Shown here piece by piece: positions 26,323-35,342 of a stretch of 64,000 nucleotides of DNA. The stretch lies in the NCBI GenBank assembly GCA_963974125.1, contig CAXBCH010000024.1:1-64000 (forward strand), in the 5' to 3' direction. The stretch comes from Haliea sp963974125 (GTDB lineage Bacteria; Pseudomonadota; Gammaproteobacteria; Pseudomonadales; Halieaceae). A model generated the notes under the pieces. It searched no databases, was not told the origin of the DNA, and saw only the letters and a program-made list of their open reading frames with translations. The first letter of the stretch is position 1, and every line of letters begins with the position of its first letter. The position numbers and the translations under genes were made by a program.

Positions 26323-27330
26323 ATGACCAACAGCACCCGGCAAACGCTGGTGACAAACCAGGCACTGAACGAGGTACTGCGCCGGACCGAATCGACGACA
26401 GTACCCACTCACTGGCTCTTCGCCCCCCACAGCCTGTTGCTGGCCAGCGGCACGCTGCTCGGCATGCGAACACCCATCGGCAAGCTGGCCCACGACGCAG
26501 GGCTGTCCGCCCTCCTGTGGGCTGCGATTATCTCCCTCGGCGTCGTCATGATGTTGCTGCCCACCCAGCTGACGAAACGCGGCCTGCGGCTGCCGGGTAC
26601 CGGCGTAGTGCGCTATACAATGATTTCATCGCTGATTTCCTTCGTGCTACCCAATGTGTTGCTGTTCACCGTGATTCCCCGGGTGGGCGCCGGTTATACC
26701 GGCCTGATGTTCGCGCTGTCTCCTGTTTTTACCCTGCTTTTCGCTTCGCTGTTCGGAATGAAAACGCCCGGCCGGCTGGGATTGGCAGGGATCGCGATAG
26801 GGGTAGTCGGGGCGCTGGTGGTGAGCCTGACGCGGGGTATCAACCCTCAGGGGCCTGACCTGGCCTGGTTGCTGGCAGCGGCGGCAATACCGGTTGTGCT
26901 GGCGATAGGCAATGTGTACCGCAGCCGCTGGTGGCCCGACGGTGCGCTTCCCAATTCCCTCGCCTTTTGGGGGCACCTGTTTGCGGTCGGCGTGTTTCTG
27001 GTGATTATCGCGGCGACCGGGCAGGAGTTTTCCGTAGCCAGTGTCGCCTCGGCGAAAACCCTGATCGCCATCCAGATGGTCATATCCGGGCTGAATTTCC
27101 CGCTGTTCTATCGCCTGCAGCGCGACGGTGGCCCGGTGTTGCTGAGCCAGATCGGGTATGTCTCTGCGGCAGTGAGCCTGATCGTGGCAACGGTATTTCT
27201 CGGGGAGCGGTATGCCCTCTCCACCTGGCTCGGCGCCGGCATTATCGGCGTCGGGATCATCGCCACCGTCATGGCACAACGACTGGAACCCCAGGTGCCG
27301 GTAGAACAGAAAGAAGGAGCAATGAAATGA
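26323..27330 (+). CDS. EamA/DMT-family transporter
   Basis: 335 residues with about ten membrane helices in two EamA repeats, starting after a short cytoplasmic N terminus at about residue 46 (SLLLASGTLLGMRTPIGKL). The family includes exporters of amino acids, metabolites and drugs; no substrate-specific motif is visible. GGAG precedes the ATG at a good distance. The stop overlaps the ATG of the following flavodoxin gene (ATGA), so the pair is coupled. Together with the neighbouring LysR and cyclase they look like a small accessory set for one compound, which is inference. Confidence 0.85.
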   Translation: MTNSTRQTLVTNQALNEVLRRTESTTVPTHWLFAPHSLLLASGTLLGMRTPIGKLAHDAGLSALLWAAIISLGVVMMLLPTQLTKRGLRLPGTGVVRYTMISSLISFVLPNVLLFTVIPRVGAGYTGLMFALSPVFTLLFASLFGMKTPGRLGLAGIAIGVVGALVVSLTRGINPQGPDLAWLLAAAAIPVVLAIGNVYRSRWWPDGALPNSLAFWGHLFAVGVFLVIIAATGQEFSVASVASAKTLIAIQMVISGLNFPLFYRLQRDGGPVLLSQIGYVSAAVSLIVATVFLGERYALSTWLGAGIIGVGIIATVMAQRLEPQVPVEQKEGAMK

Positions 27331-27929
27331 AAACACAAACCAGTGTGGCAGTGGTCTACCACAGCGTTACCGGCACCACGGCGGGGCTCGCCGAGGCGAC
27401 TCTGCGGGGCGCAAACCAGATCGACGGTGTCCGGGCGTTCCCGGTGAGGATAGAGGGTAGCGACATCCACGAGGGCCGCTACCGCAACGCCAGCGCGCTG
27501 AAAGCCATGGGTGAAGCCGACGCCATTATCTTCGGTTCACCCACTTTCATGGGCAGTGTTTCCGCGCAGTTCAAGGCCTTTGCCGATGCCACCAGCGAAT
27601 TCTGGTTCCAGCGCCATTGGGCCGGCAAACTGGCGGCCGGCTTCACGATTGGCAACAACCCCAGCGGCGACCAGCTCAACACTATCCAGTACCTCAACAT
27701 TCTCGCCAACCAGCACGGTATGTTGTGGGTCGGTATCGATCTGCCCGGTGGGTTTGATCCAGAGGGGCGCAATCGTCTGGGTGCCCAGAGCGGACTCATC
27801 GCTCATGCGCGCAATGGCATGCTGGATCCAGCCGACATCGCCACGGCCAGCTACCTGGGTTCACGCGTTGCCGCGCTGAGCCGGCGGTTTGTACCGGAGC
27901 GCGTTGAAAACGGGAGTTATTCACTCTAG
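27327..27929 (+). CDS. Flavodoxin/NADPH-dependent FMN reductase family protein (WrbA-like)
   Basis: 200 residues from the ATG that overlaps the upstream stop; longer in-frame extensions run through the EamA gene and are not real. The FMN phosphate loop is YHSVTGTTAGLA (about residues 11-22), and the isoalloxazine contact region is IIFGSPTFMGSVSAQFKAFAD. The dimensions and GSPTFMG pattern fit WrbA-like or NAD(P)H:quinone reductase-type flavodoxins. A role in quinone reduction or as an electron carrier is expected, but the partner is unknown. Confidence 0.85.
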   Translation: MKTQTSVAVVYHSVTGTTAGLAEATLRGANQIDGVRAFPVRIEGSDIHEGRYRNASALKAMGEADAIIFGSPTFMGSVSAQFKAFADATSEFWFQRHWAGKLAAGFTIGNNPSGDQLNTIQYLNILANQHGMLWVGIDLPGGFDPEGRNRLGAQSGLIAHARNGMLDPADIATASYLGSRVAALSRRFVPERVENGSYSL

Positions 27930-27964
27930 CTGGCCTACTGGCCGCGTGGCAGACAGGAGCACTT

Positions 27965-28309
27965 ATGCCGCATTTCATACTCGACTGTTCAGCGGAAATA
28001 CTGGATGCACACTCCGAACTTTATATTGCAGAGCAAATCCATGCAGTTGCTGCGGGATCTGGCCTGTTCGATATCCAGGATATCAAGGTTCGGGTCAACC
28101 CCTACGTCAGGTATCTGGTGGGTGGAAAGCACGAACTGTTTATGCATGTGTTTTCGAGCATTATGCAGGGTCGGAGCACTGAGCAAAAAGCATCATTGTC
28201 GAGGTCTGTAGTGCAAATGTTGTCAGGGATGTTCCCGGATGTGACATATATTGCGATGAGTATCAGCGAATTCGAGGAAGCGGTGTATTGCAACCGGAGC
28301 ATGCTGTGA
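27965..28309 (+). CDS. 5-carboxymethyl-2-hydroxymuconate isomerase-like (CHMI/HpaF) tautomerase
   Basis: 114 residues. It begins MPHFILDCS, with Pro1 after methionine removal as the catalytic base of the tautomerase superfamily, and continues with features of HpaF such as GLFDIQDIKVRVNPYVRYLVGG and MQGRSTEQKASLSRSVVQML. HpaF isomerises a hydroxymuconate in homoprotocatechuate breakdown, but no other hpa gene is near, so an orphan use is likely. It follows the flavodoxin gene by 35 bases. Confidence 0.78.
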   Translation: MPHFILDCSAEILDAHSELYIAEQIHAVAAGSGLFDIQDIKVRVNPYVRYLVGGKHELFMHVFSSIMQGRSTEQKASLSRSVVQMLSGMFPDVTYIAMSISEFEEAVYCNRSML

Positions 28310-28365
28310 ACAACGCCTCAAATGCAGTCGCCGCATGATCTCCCTGTGCGCGCACAGACAAGCTC

Positions 28366-30411
28366 TCAGGGGCCAGGCTCATCGAGGTTTTCGATAGCTA
28401 TGGCCGGCAAGTCATCGGCCGGATCGAACCCCAGCACCCGGGCATAGAAGTACAGCTCAGCCTGCAGCGACGAGATCTGGTTCTCGGCTTTGCGGAATCC
28501 GTGTGACTCGCCTTCGTAGGTAATATAAGCAGTTGCAACGCCACTGTGCTTCAGTGCCTCAAAGATGGCCTCGGATTGATTCGGTGGCACGACGGGGTCA
28601 TCCAGACCCTGCAGAAGTATTAGCGGCGCTTTGAAACCCGCCAGGTGATGAATGGGTGAGCGCTCTATGTAGAGGTCGCGGCGCTCGGGATAGGGGCCGA
28701 TGAGCTGATCGAGATACCGCGACTCGAATTTGTGCGTATCCCTGGCCAGGGCCTCGATATCCGAGACGCCATAGTAGGAGGCGCCCGCGGCAAAGGTATT
28801 GTGGAAAGCGTGCGCGGCGAGCGTGGTATACCCTCCGGCGCTGCCCCCGCGGATGATCAGGCGCTGGGGATCCGCGAGACCCTGCTCCGCCAGCCAGCTT
28901 GCGCCCGCGACCGCGTCCTGCACGTCAGTGATGCCCCAGTTGCCGTATAACGCCTGGCGATAGCTGCGTCCGAACCCCGTGCTGCCGCGATAGTTGAGGT
29001 CGAGAATGGCAAAGCCGCGACTGGTCCAGTAGTAATGCCCCGGATTGTAGCTGACCCCGGCTGATGCCGTGGGCCCCCCGTGCACGCTGACAATCAGCGG
29101 CGGCGCCTTGCCTTCAGGTGCTGCGGCATGGGGGTTTTGCGGCGCCAGATACACACCATGCGCTACCGCGCCGCCGGGCACCGGGAAACTGATCTGCTGA
29201 ATCCCGGGCACCCAGGATGGCTCCAGTCCCCGGTCTTTCGAGCGACGCAGCACCTCAACGGTCGTCCCCTGTCGATCCATGGCAATCAGTGCGGAGGGCT
29301 GCTCGGAGAAACCTGCCGTGACATACAGGCGGTCGCCGTCGATGGCGATGGAGCTGTAAGAGACCGCCCCGGTATCGAGCCGTCGCTGGCCGCCCTTGCC
29401 GTCGAGGACATGGAGCGTCTCCACGCTGCCGCGCCGGGCGCGGACCAGCAATTCGCCGGATTCCAGCAAGTGATAATAGTGGCTGTCGATCGACCAGTCC
29501 GGACCGCCTATTTCTACGCCCTCCAGACCGGTAGGCACCGGCGAGAAGGTTGTGCCCTCCACGGCATAGGGTCGCCACCAGTTGTCGCGGTCTGACAGGG
29601 CAAAGAGGTGGTTGTCGCTGCTCCACTGGGGATCGATCACGGACTCCGCGCTGTCCGGGTTGTGCGTAACCAGGCCGTCAAACTTGCCCCCGGCATCGAA
29701 ACCGGCGCTGTGCAGGCTGGTGTTGTCCCAGGGCATGTTGGGGTGCATCCAGGTGGTGAAGGCGATGCGACTGAAGTCCGCCGACAGCCGCGGTGCAGAG
29801 ACAAAATCCGTGCCGGAGAAAAGTACTTCGCCCTCGCTCATCCCCTCGGTCGGCAGGGCGACCAGGCTGTTCACCGGCTCGCCAATGCCTCGATGGTCTT
29901 CGCGGATGCAGATCAGCCGGTTCCTCGGTGCATCCAGGCGACAGCCGGCGAAGCGCAGTTCGCTCTCGGGGGTTATCGGGACCGGCTCTTCTCCGGGAAT
30001 GAAGGTGTACAGGCGCTGGTCGGCGAAATTGCTGAACCAAATCCTGCCATTGGTGACCAGCAGACTGCCGCCACCGTACTCCTGCACTCGGCTGCGCGCG
30101 TTGAATGGCTCGGGCAGGAGCTCTGCCGGTTCCCTGCCCTGACGCCAGCGCATGATCGTCATGCGCCCGCCCTGCTCCGGCCGGGACTCGAGCCAGTACA
30201 GGTAATCACCATCCTTGTGGGGGCTGCCGAGCCCGCGACTGCCTTCGACCAGGGACTCCGCGGTTATGGGTGAGGGCCAGCTGCCGTAATCAAGTGCGGT
30301 TTGCGGGCTGGTCATGGTTGCCTCCTTGTGGGGCGCGGTTGCGCTGTCCTGATTAACATCGCTGCAGGCCCCGACGATCAGGGCCAGAAACAGGGAGCAC
30401 GATAGTCGCAT
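28366..30411 (-). CDS. S9 family prolyl oligopeptidase, lipoprotein
   Basis: 681 residues from ATG at 30411; a GTG 9 bases upstream is the alternative. The signal has a lipobox VGACSD. A seven-bladed propeller-like region covers about residues 40-400, followed by an alpha/beta hydrolase domain. The serine is in RGGSAGGYTT, the aspartate in LQGLDDPVVPPNQSE, and the histidine in GESHGFRKAENQ. The oxyanion region is VSVHGGPTA. The family cleaves short peptides, often dipeptides or acylaminoacyl substrates, and here would act in the periplasm. It is convergent with the CHMI-like gene. Confidence 0.9.
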   Translation of the reverse strand: MRLSCSLFLALIVGACSDVNQDSATAPHKEATMTSPQTALDYGSWPSPITAESLVEGSRGLGSPHKDGDYLYWLESRPEQGGRMTIMRWRQGREPAELLPEPFNARSRVQEYGGGSLLVTNGRIWFSNFADQRLYTFIPGEEPVPITPESELRFAGCRLDAPRNRLICIREDHRGIGEPVNSLVALPTEGMSEGEVLFSGTDFVSAPRLSADFSRIAFTTWMHPNMPWDNTSLHSAGFDAGGKFDGLVTHNPDSAESVIDPQWSSDNHLFALSDRDNWWRPYAVEGTTFSPVPTGLEGVEIGGPDWSIDSHYYHLLESGELLVRARRGSVETLHVLDGKGGQRRLDTGAVSYSSIAIDGDRLYVTAGFSEQPSALIAMDRQGTTVEVLRRSKDRGLEPSWVPGIQQISFPVPGGAVAHGVYLAPQNPHAAAPEGKAPPLIVSVHGGPTASAGVSYNPGHYYWTSRGFAILDLNYRGSTGFGRSYRQALYGNWGITDVQDAVAGASWLAEQGLADPQRLIIRGGSAGGYTTLAAHAFHNTFAAGASYYGVSDIEALARDTHKFESRYLDQLIGPYPERRDLYIERSPIHHLAGFKAPLILLQGLDDPVVPPNQSEAIFEALKHSGVATAYITYEGESHGFRKAENQISSLQAELYFYARVLGFDPADDLPAIAIENLDEPGP

Positions 30412-30634
30412 ACACTTCACCCCGGAAATTAAGAGATACGTTCCTCAAGCGTTACACTGAGTTGATGTGACGAGAATACTGGTAATCGGGGAGTGCTGCG
30501 AGAACCTTTTATTTTGATAACATACGCGAATGATTGTCACGATGGATGCTGATGGTTTTGATTCGGTCTATCGCGTTTCCGAGGAGGTTTTTATCAAAGA
30601 CCACGGTAGGATGTTTTCAGTGTCATCCATGCTC

Positions 30635-31813
30635 TCAACCTGCGGCGAGCTCTCCGCAGAGATCGCGTAGTGATACCGCTACCACATCTTCGGCCATAGG
30701 GAAGCGTTCGCTACCGCCATAGACTACGCGGCGATGCTGGGGGTGGACGGTATCGCAAGCGAGGAAAAAGCCGCGCTCCAGCTTCGGAGTCAGTCCGCGC
30801 TTGATTTCTATAGCCCAGGGCTTGCGCTCACCGGGGCGCTTTAGCAGCAGGTCAATCTCTGCGCCGGCCGCGGTCCTGAAAAAGTAGGCCGCCGTGCCGT
30901 GTGGGGCGGCGCCAATCAGCGACTCGATGACGAAGCCCTCCCAGCTTCCACCCGCCACCGGGTGACCCAGCAGCGCTTCCTGGTCGCCAATACCGAGCAG
31001 TGCGTGTATCAGCCCGCTGTCCCGAACGTAGACCTTCGGCGACTTGACCAGCCGCTTCTTGACGTTGCCGTGCCAGGGCGCAAGGCGACGTACGAGCAAC
31101 AGATCGACCAGCAAATCGAGGTAGGCCGCCACGGTTTTACCGTCCACCGCCAGTGCGCGGGCCAACGACGCGGCATTGAGTAGTGAGCCTTGCTGGTGTG
31201 ACAACATGGTCCAGAAGCGGCGCAGGGTCTCCGCGGGAATGCGTGGCCCAAGTTGCGGGATATCCCGTTCCAGGTAGGTGCGGATAAAGTCGTTGCGCCA
31301 GCGCAGACTCGCCGCGTCGGATGCGGCCAACAGGCTCTCCGGAAAGCCACCCCGCAGCCACAAGGGCTCCAGCGAATTGCGGTCTACCTCACCCGCGTCC
31401 AGTGGACCCAGTTCGAGATAACGGATACGCCCGGCAAGTGTTTCACTGGATTGTCTGAGCAGGTCGATGGAGGCAGAGCCCAGGATCAGAAAGCGGCCGT
31501 TGCCTTTAATCTGGTCCGGACCGCGCCTGCGACCGGTGTCGATCAGCCCGCGCAGGCTTTGAAATAGCTGTGGTGCACGCTGGATCTCGTCGAGGATCAC
31601 CAATTTGTCTGCATGCTGCGCGAGATACTGCTCGGGCTCCGTCAGCTTGGCACGGTCGGCCTCGGATTCAAGGTCGAGATAGACCGCTGGGCGCGACTCG
31701 GCCACCTCAAGCGCCAGTGTGGTCTTCCCAACCTGGCGCGGACCGAGCAACGCAACCGCTGGCGCTTCGGTCAGGGCTGCGGTCAGTGTGGGGAAAAGTC
31801 GGCGAGCAATCAT
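30635..31813 (-). CDS. AAA ATPase with DUF4143 domain
   Basis: 392 residues from MIARRLFPTL, the usual family start; a GTG 27 bases upstream would add nine residues. Walker A is GPRQVGKTT, Walker B is LVILDEIQRAPQ, followed by GRFLILGSAS. The C-terminal DUF4143 has the PD-(D/E)XK-like features typical of these proteins (AEIDLLLKRPGERKPWAIEIKRG). Biological role is undefined; some members resemble mobile-element or defence-associated ATPases. An imperfect inverted repeat spans its start codon. Confidence 0.85.
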   Translation of the reverse strand: MIARRLFPTLTAALTEAPAVALLGPRQVGKTTLALEVAESRPAVYLDLESEADRAKLTEPEQYLAQHADKLVILDEIQRAPQLFQSLRGLIDTGRRRGPDQIKGNGRFLILGSASIDLLRQSSETLAGRIRYLELGPLDAGEVDRNSLEPLWLRGGFPESLLAASDAASLRWRNDFIRTYLERDIPQLGPRIPAETLRRFWTMLSHQQGSLLNAASLARALAVDGKTVAAYLDLLVDLLLVRRLAPWHGNVKKRLVKSPKVYVRDSGLIHALLGIGDQEALLGHPVAGGSWEGFVIESLIGAAPHGTAAYFFRTAAGAEIDLLLKRPGERKPWAIEIKRGLTPKLERGFFLACDTVHPQHRRVVYGGSERFPMAEDVVAVSLRDLCGELAAG

Positions 31814-31856
31814 CCTTGTAATTATGGAGTTAAGATCCACAATTGCAAGGATGATT
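31808..31856. repeat. Inverted repeat across the DUF4143 ATPase start
   Basis: AATCATCCTTGTAATT and AATTGCAAGGATGATT are inverted copies, 15 of 16 bases pairing, separated by 17 bases. The inner copy contains the ATG of the ATPase. This could be an operator for autoregulation or an mRNA hairpin masking the start. Confidence 0.5.
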
Positions 31857-31996
31857 TTGGTTGAATGTAGGGTGGGCGCAGTTGGTTCATGTGCAATCTA
31901 GACAGAACAGATGGTGCTGTCCGGGCAACTGCTCCCGGTCATCACATGTGCCACGTGGAATGGTGAGCGGAAGCTGAATTTGAGGCGGAAGATGTA

Positions 31997-32072
31997 TGGT
32001 GCCCGGAGACAGAATCGAACTGCCGACACGGGGATTTTCAATCCCCTGCTCTACCAACTGAGCTATCCGGGC
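31997..32072 (-). tRNA. tRNA-Phe (GAA)
   Basis: A 76-base cloverleaf including the encoded CCA. The acceptor stem pairs GCCCGGA with TCCGGGC, the D arm is AGCTCAGTTGGTAGAGC, and the anticodon stem GGGGA with loop TTGAAAA gives anticodon GAA. The T arm has GGCAGTTCGATTCTGTC. The discriminator is A followed by CCA. It lies just upstream (by coordinate) of yggX-mutY, transcribed the same way. Confidence 0.97.
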
Positions 32073-32147
32073 GTGTGCCGTGATGGCGAAGGGTGCGTAT
32101 TAAAACCGTAGACGCGGCGGGAGTCAAGCAACCGCCGGGGGCGGACG

Positions 32148-32420
32148 CTACTTTTCCGGGGGCACGTAACCCTCGGCCTTGTCGTGCTCCTGGCCGGCGA
32201 GGAACTTGTCCATCTCCTGCTGCAGGTACTTGCGCGCCTCCGGGTCGATCAGGCTCAGCTGCTTCTCGTTGATCAGCATGGTCTGCTGGGCCTGCCACTC
32301 TTCCCAGGCCTTTTTCGAGACGTTCTCGTAGATGTCCTGGCCCTTGGGGCCGGGGTAGGGCGGGGCCGTCAGGCCTTCCAGTTCCTGCTGGTAGCGCTTG
32401 CAGAATACGGTGCGTGTCAT
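32148..32420 (-). CDS. yggX: Fe(2+)-trafficking protein YggX
   Basis: 90 residues. I use the ATG giving MTRTVFCKRYQQELEGL; an upstream in-frame region reads through mutY and is not real. The conserved Cys7, the PPYPGPKG segment and the E..(A)W..W..Q.MLINE(K) helix are all present. YggX protects iron-sulfur enzymes from oxidative damage. It lies 16 bases after mutY on the same strand, the standard mutY-yggX operon; MutY itself has an iron-sulfur cluster. Confidence 0.95.
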   Translation of the reverse strand: MTRTVFCKRYQQELEGLTAPPYPGPKGQDIYENVSKKAWEEWQAQQTMLINEKQLSLIDPEARKYLQQEMDKFLAGQEHDKAEGYVPPEK

Positions 32421-32436
32421 TTTGTTTGCTCCCGGG

Positions 32437-33483
32437 TCAGAGGGTCGCCAGCAGCCGGGCGACTGGCGCGGCGAGGCCGATTTGTTGGGGTTGGGCCACC
32501 TTATACCAGAGCTGGTCGCTCGCGGCCATGATGGCCGTGGGCGTGGCGTCCAGTTGTGCCTGCAGGGGCTGGATATCCAGGTGGTAGTGGCTGAAAGTGT
32601 GGCGGAAGGCAGTGCCGGTGGAGATTGCCGCAGGCTCGTGCCCGCAATGGTCCAGGCACCAGTTGCCGGCGTCGGCGGCGTCCGCGAGTTCCGGGAAGCA
32701 CCAGAGGCCGCCCCAGATACCGCTGGGGGGGCGCCTCTCAAGCAATACGGCTCCGGCGGCATCGCGCACGATCAGGAACACAGTGTCTCGCACTGGTAGC
32801 ACCTTGCGCGGCTTCCTGCCCGGGAACTCGGCCTGGCGGCCCTCCGCCCTGGCGCTGCAATCTGCCCGCAGCGGGCACTCCTCGCAGCGCGGGCGGCTGC
32901 GGGTACACAGGGTGGCACCCAGGTCCATGATCGCCTGGGTGTAGTCTGCCACCCGCGTCTTTGGCGTGTAGTCTTCGGCCAGTTGCCACAGGGCCCGATG
33001 CACCGCAGTCTCCCCGGGCCACCCCGCCACGGCCTTGTGGCGCGCCAGTACCCGCTTGACGTTACCGTCGAGGATCGGCGCCCGCTGTTGGAAGGCGATG
33101 CTGGCGATGGCACCGGCGGTGGAGCGGCCGATACCGGGCAGGGTTTCCAGCATCTCAACACTATCCGGGAACTCGCCGCCGTGCAGCTCACACACCTGCT
33201 GCGCGGCCCGATGCAGGTTGCGGGCCCGGGCGTAGTAGCCGAGCCCGGTCCACAGGTGCAGCACCTCGTCGGTTGGCGCGGCGGCCAGGGCCCGGACATC
33301 AGGGAACCGGGCCATGAAGCGCTGGTAATAGGGGATGACCGTGCGCACCTGGGTTTGCTGCAGCATGATCTCGGAAACCCAGACCCGGTAGGGGCTGGTG
33401 TCCCGCTGCCAGGGCAGGTCCTTGCGCCCGTGCTGGTCGAACCACTGCAGCAGGCGGCGGGAAAATGTTTGCTTGGAGGCCAT
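32437..33483 (-). CDS. mutY: A/G-specific adenine glycosylase MutY
   Basis: 348 residues. The helix-hairpin-helix glycosylase domain has VSEIMLQQTQVRTVIPYY and LPGIGRSTAGAIAS, with the catalytic Asp downstream in ILDGNVKRVL. The [4Fe-4S] ligands are spaced C-x6-C-x2-C-x5-C, from CTRSRPRCEECPLRADC. The C-terminal NUDIX-like domain carries GLWCFPEL. MutY removes adenine mispaired with 8-oxoguanine. It is followed by yggX. Confidence 0.96.
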   Translation of the reverse strand: MASKQTFSRRLLQWFDQHGRKDLPWQRDTSPYRVWVSEIMLQQTQVRTVIPYYQRFMARFPDVRALAAAPTDEVLHLWTGLGYYARARNLHRAAQQVCELHGGEFPDSVEMLETLPGIGRSTAGAIASIAFQQRAPILDGNVKRVLARHKAVAGWPGETAVHRALWQLAEDYTPKTRVADYTQAIMDLGATLCTRSRPRCEECPLRADCSARAEGRQAEFPGRKPRKVLPVRDTVFLIVRDAAGAVLLERRPPSGIWGGLWCFPELADAADAGNWCLDHCGHEPAAISTGTAFRHTFSHYHLDIQPLQAQLDATPTAIMAASDQLWYKVAQPQQIGLAAPVARLLATL

Positions 33484-33537
33484 GGCGCGCTAGTGTACTG
33501 CAGCTCCAGGTAGCGGTCGAAACGTGAATGTGTGGTT

Positions 33538-33601
33538 GGGGCCGCCCAGGTCGGGCCGCGTAGGTGGGGCCGCCCAGGTCGGGCCGCCCAAGTCGCGCCG
33601 G
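33538..33601. repeat. GC-rich short tandem repeat upstream of the esterase gene
   Basis: About four imperfect copies of a 13-15 base unit close to GGGCCGCCCAGGTC, between the mutY start and the esterase ribosome site. Each unit itself contains the GGGC/GCCC dyad. Confidence 0.55.
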
Positions 33602-33684
33602 CTGCGCGCCCCGGCGCAAGGCCAAATTTGGTTTCTGTGCGTAAACAGGGCAAGCAAGCGCAAACGAGGAGAGGCAGGCAGCAA

Positions 33685-34551
33685 ATGAGAAGCGCGTTGG
33701 TGGCCGTGGTCGCGGTGGCATCCATGACTCTCGCCGGCTGCGGCGTGGTGCTGGGGCAGAAGCAGGCGCCGGCGGCGGTGAGCACCCTGGTATATACGCC
33801 GGAAGACTGGCCCGAGCCACTGCAGGCGGAGGTTTACCAGCCCCGGGGCGAGGGACCCTTCCCGGGCATGCTACTGGTCCACGGTGGCGGCTGGGAACGC
33901 CGCAGCCGCGAGGATATGGACCGTCTGGCCCGCTACTATGTGGGCCAGGGCTATGTGGTCATGAACGCCAGCTATCGCTTTGCCCCCGAATCGCTCTACC
34001 CCGCCCAGGTGCACGACCTGCAGCAGGCCATGCACTGGCTGCATCGGGAGGCCGGGCGCCTGAGCCTGGATACGGAGCGCATCGCCGCCTTCGGCTACTC
34101 TGCCGGCGCCCACCTGGTCAGCCTGATGGCGCTGGCGGCCGGTACCGGCGATGACCTCGACCAGCCCTGGGGCGGGGACAAGACCCGGCCCGCAGCAGTG
34201 GTTGCGGGTGGTTCGCCGATGGACCTGCGCAAATATCCCGGCGGCAAGCTGGTGCCCCAGTTCCTGGGCGGGCGAATCAACGAGATTCCGGAAACCTTCG
34301 TCGCCGCCTCACCGGTAACCCGGGTGCATCCGCAGGCGCCGCCGTTCCTGTTGTTCCACGGCACGCGCGATACGCTGGTGACGATCGATCACGCGGAGGA
34401 CTTCGTTGCCGCCCTTGCCGCCGAGAACGTGCCGGTGACCCTGGAGCGCCAGGCGGGCCGCGGGCATATTCTTACTTTCCTGACGGTGGGCACGGCGCTG
34501 CCGGAGGCGGACGCGTTTCTGCAGCGCTATCTCGGCGGGGCTGGCGGTTAA
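33685..34551 (+). CDS. Lipoprotein alpha/beta hydrolase (esterase-like)
   Basis: 288 residues from the ATG with GAGGAGAGG about 10 bases upstream. A lipobox TLAGCG follows the signal helix. The oxyanion motif is HGGGWERRS, the nucleophile elbow GYSAGAHL, the acid HGTRDTLV, and the histidine GRGHI, so the triad is complete. This fits the hormone-sensitive-lipase or BD-FAE-type esterases. Substrate is unknown. The stop overlaps that of the convergent DUF547 gene by four bases. Confidence 0.88.
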   Translation: MRSALVAVVAVASMTLAGCGVVLGQKQAPAAVSTLVYTPEDWPEPLQAEVYQPRGEGPFPGMLLVHGGGWERRSREDMDRLARYYVGQGYVVMNASYRFAPESLYPAQVHDLQQAMHWLHREAGRLSLDTERIAAFGYSAGAHLVSLMALAAGTGDDLDQPWGGDKTRPAAVVAGGSPMDLRKYPGGKLVPQFLGGRINEIPETFVAASPVTRVHPQAPPFLLFHGTRDTLVTIDHAEDFVAALAAENVPVTLERQAGRGHILTFLTVGTALPEADAFLQRYLGGAGG

Positions 34552-35342
34552 TCGGCGCGGTTGAGGGTCCAGTCATAGTCGAGGAAGGGGATCTTCAGCC
34601 TGCCGCTGGCCAGCTGTTCACGGGCACCCCCATCCAACCCCAGCGCGTCTGCATACAGGGCCAGGAATGAAGCCAGCGTGTCGGCGCCACGCCAGCCGCG
34701 CTCGAAATCCTCCCGATACCACTTGAAGATGGATGACAGCTCCAGGCTGCCATCGCGGTAGCGGTTGCGGCTGGTATCCCCGAGGAAGCGTTTCGTGCTG
34801 TCCTCCAGCTGGGCCTCCAGCTCTACTGCAGTAAATGGCCCCGGGCGCAGGGCGGGGCAGCCGATGGAGGCGCAGTTGACCGCGAAGTGGATGCGCGGCT
34901 CGTCGTAGCGCCCGGGCTCGCGGATGATTTCGTGCTCGATCTCGTCCAGGTGCATTTCTTCCCCCAGCAGCGTAAAGAAGCGCCGCTTCCAGGGACTCTG
35001 CCAGAAACTGCCGATATCGCGGATGGAGTCCACCGGGTAGTGGTCGATGATCAGCTTGAGGGTAAAGGCGTTGTAGGCGTTGATCAGGAACGCGAGCTGC
35101 TCGTCCCGGGGCCAGCGCTCGAATTCCGCCACCGCCACCCCGCTCAGTGCTTCGAGATAGCGCTGCAGATCCTCCGGTGTCGCCTGTAGCGCGGTGTAGT
35201 CCACCAGGCTGTTGTGGCCCCCTTCCTGCCACTGCACATGGTTGGCGAGCACTTCGGCGAATCGCCCGTGGCTGTGGTCAAAGGCCAGGACCGGCCGGGT
35301 CAGCAGCATCAAGGCAGCGACCAGCAGGACCCTGAGCCTCAC
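34548..35342 (-). CDS. DUF547 domain-containing exported protein
   Basis: 264 residues from GTG at 35342, which overlaps the upstream stop as GTGA. Longer starts would run into the upstream gene. The signal peptide is RLRVLLVAALMLLTRPVLA. The DUF547 core is DEQLAFLINAYNAFTLKLIIDHYPVDSIRDI and the Cys-containing RIHFAVNCASIGCPALR. Function is unknown, but DUF547 genes recur beside arsS and mercuric reductase-like genes, as here. Confidence 0.88.
   Translation of the reverse strand: MRLRVLLVAALMLLTRPVLAFDHSHGRFAEVLANHVQWQEGGHNSLVDYTALQATPEDLQRYLEALSGVAVAEFERWPRDEQLAFLINAYNAFTLKLIIDHYPVDSIRDIGSFWQSPWKRRFFTLLGEEMHLDEIEHEIIREPGRYDEPRIHFAVNCASIGCPALRPGPFTAVELEAQLEDSTKRFLGDTSRNRYRDGSLELSSIFKWYREDFERGWRGADTLASFLALYADALGLDGGAREQLASGRLKIPFLDYDWTLNRAD

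Noticed and set aside
30530..30670. 46-codon plus-strand ORF beginning MIVTMDADGFDSVYRVSEE
   Set aside because: No ribosome site or family match, and it overlaps the end of the DUF4143 gene.
31997..32072. tRNA-Phe as an integration site for an island
   Set aside because: No integrase and no repeat of the tRNA 3' end in the flanks; neighbours are housekeeping genes.
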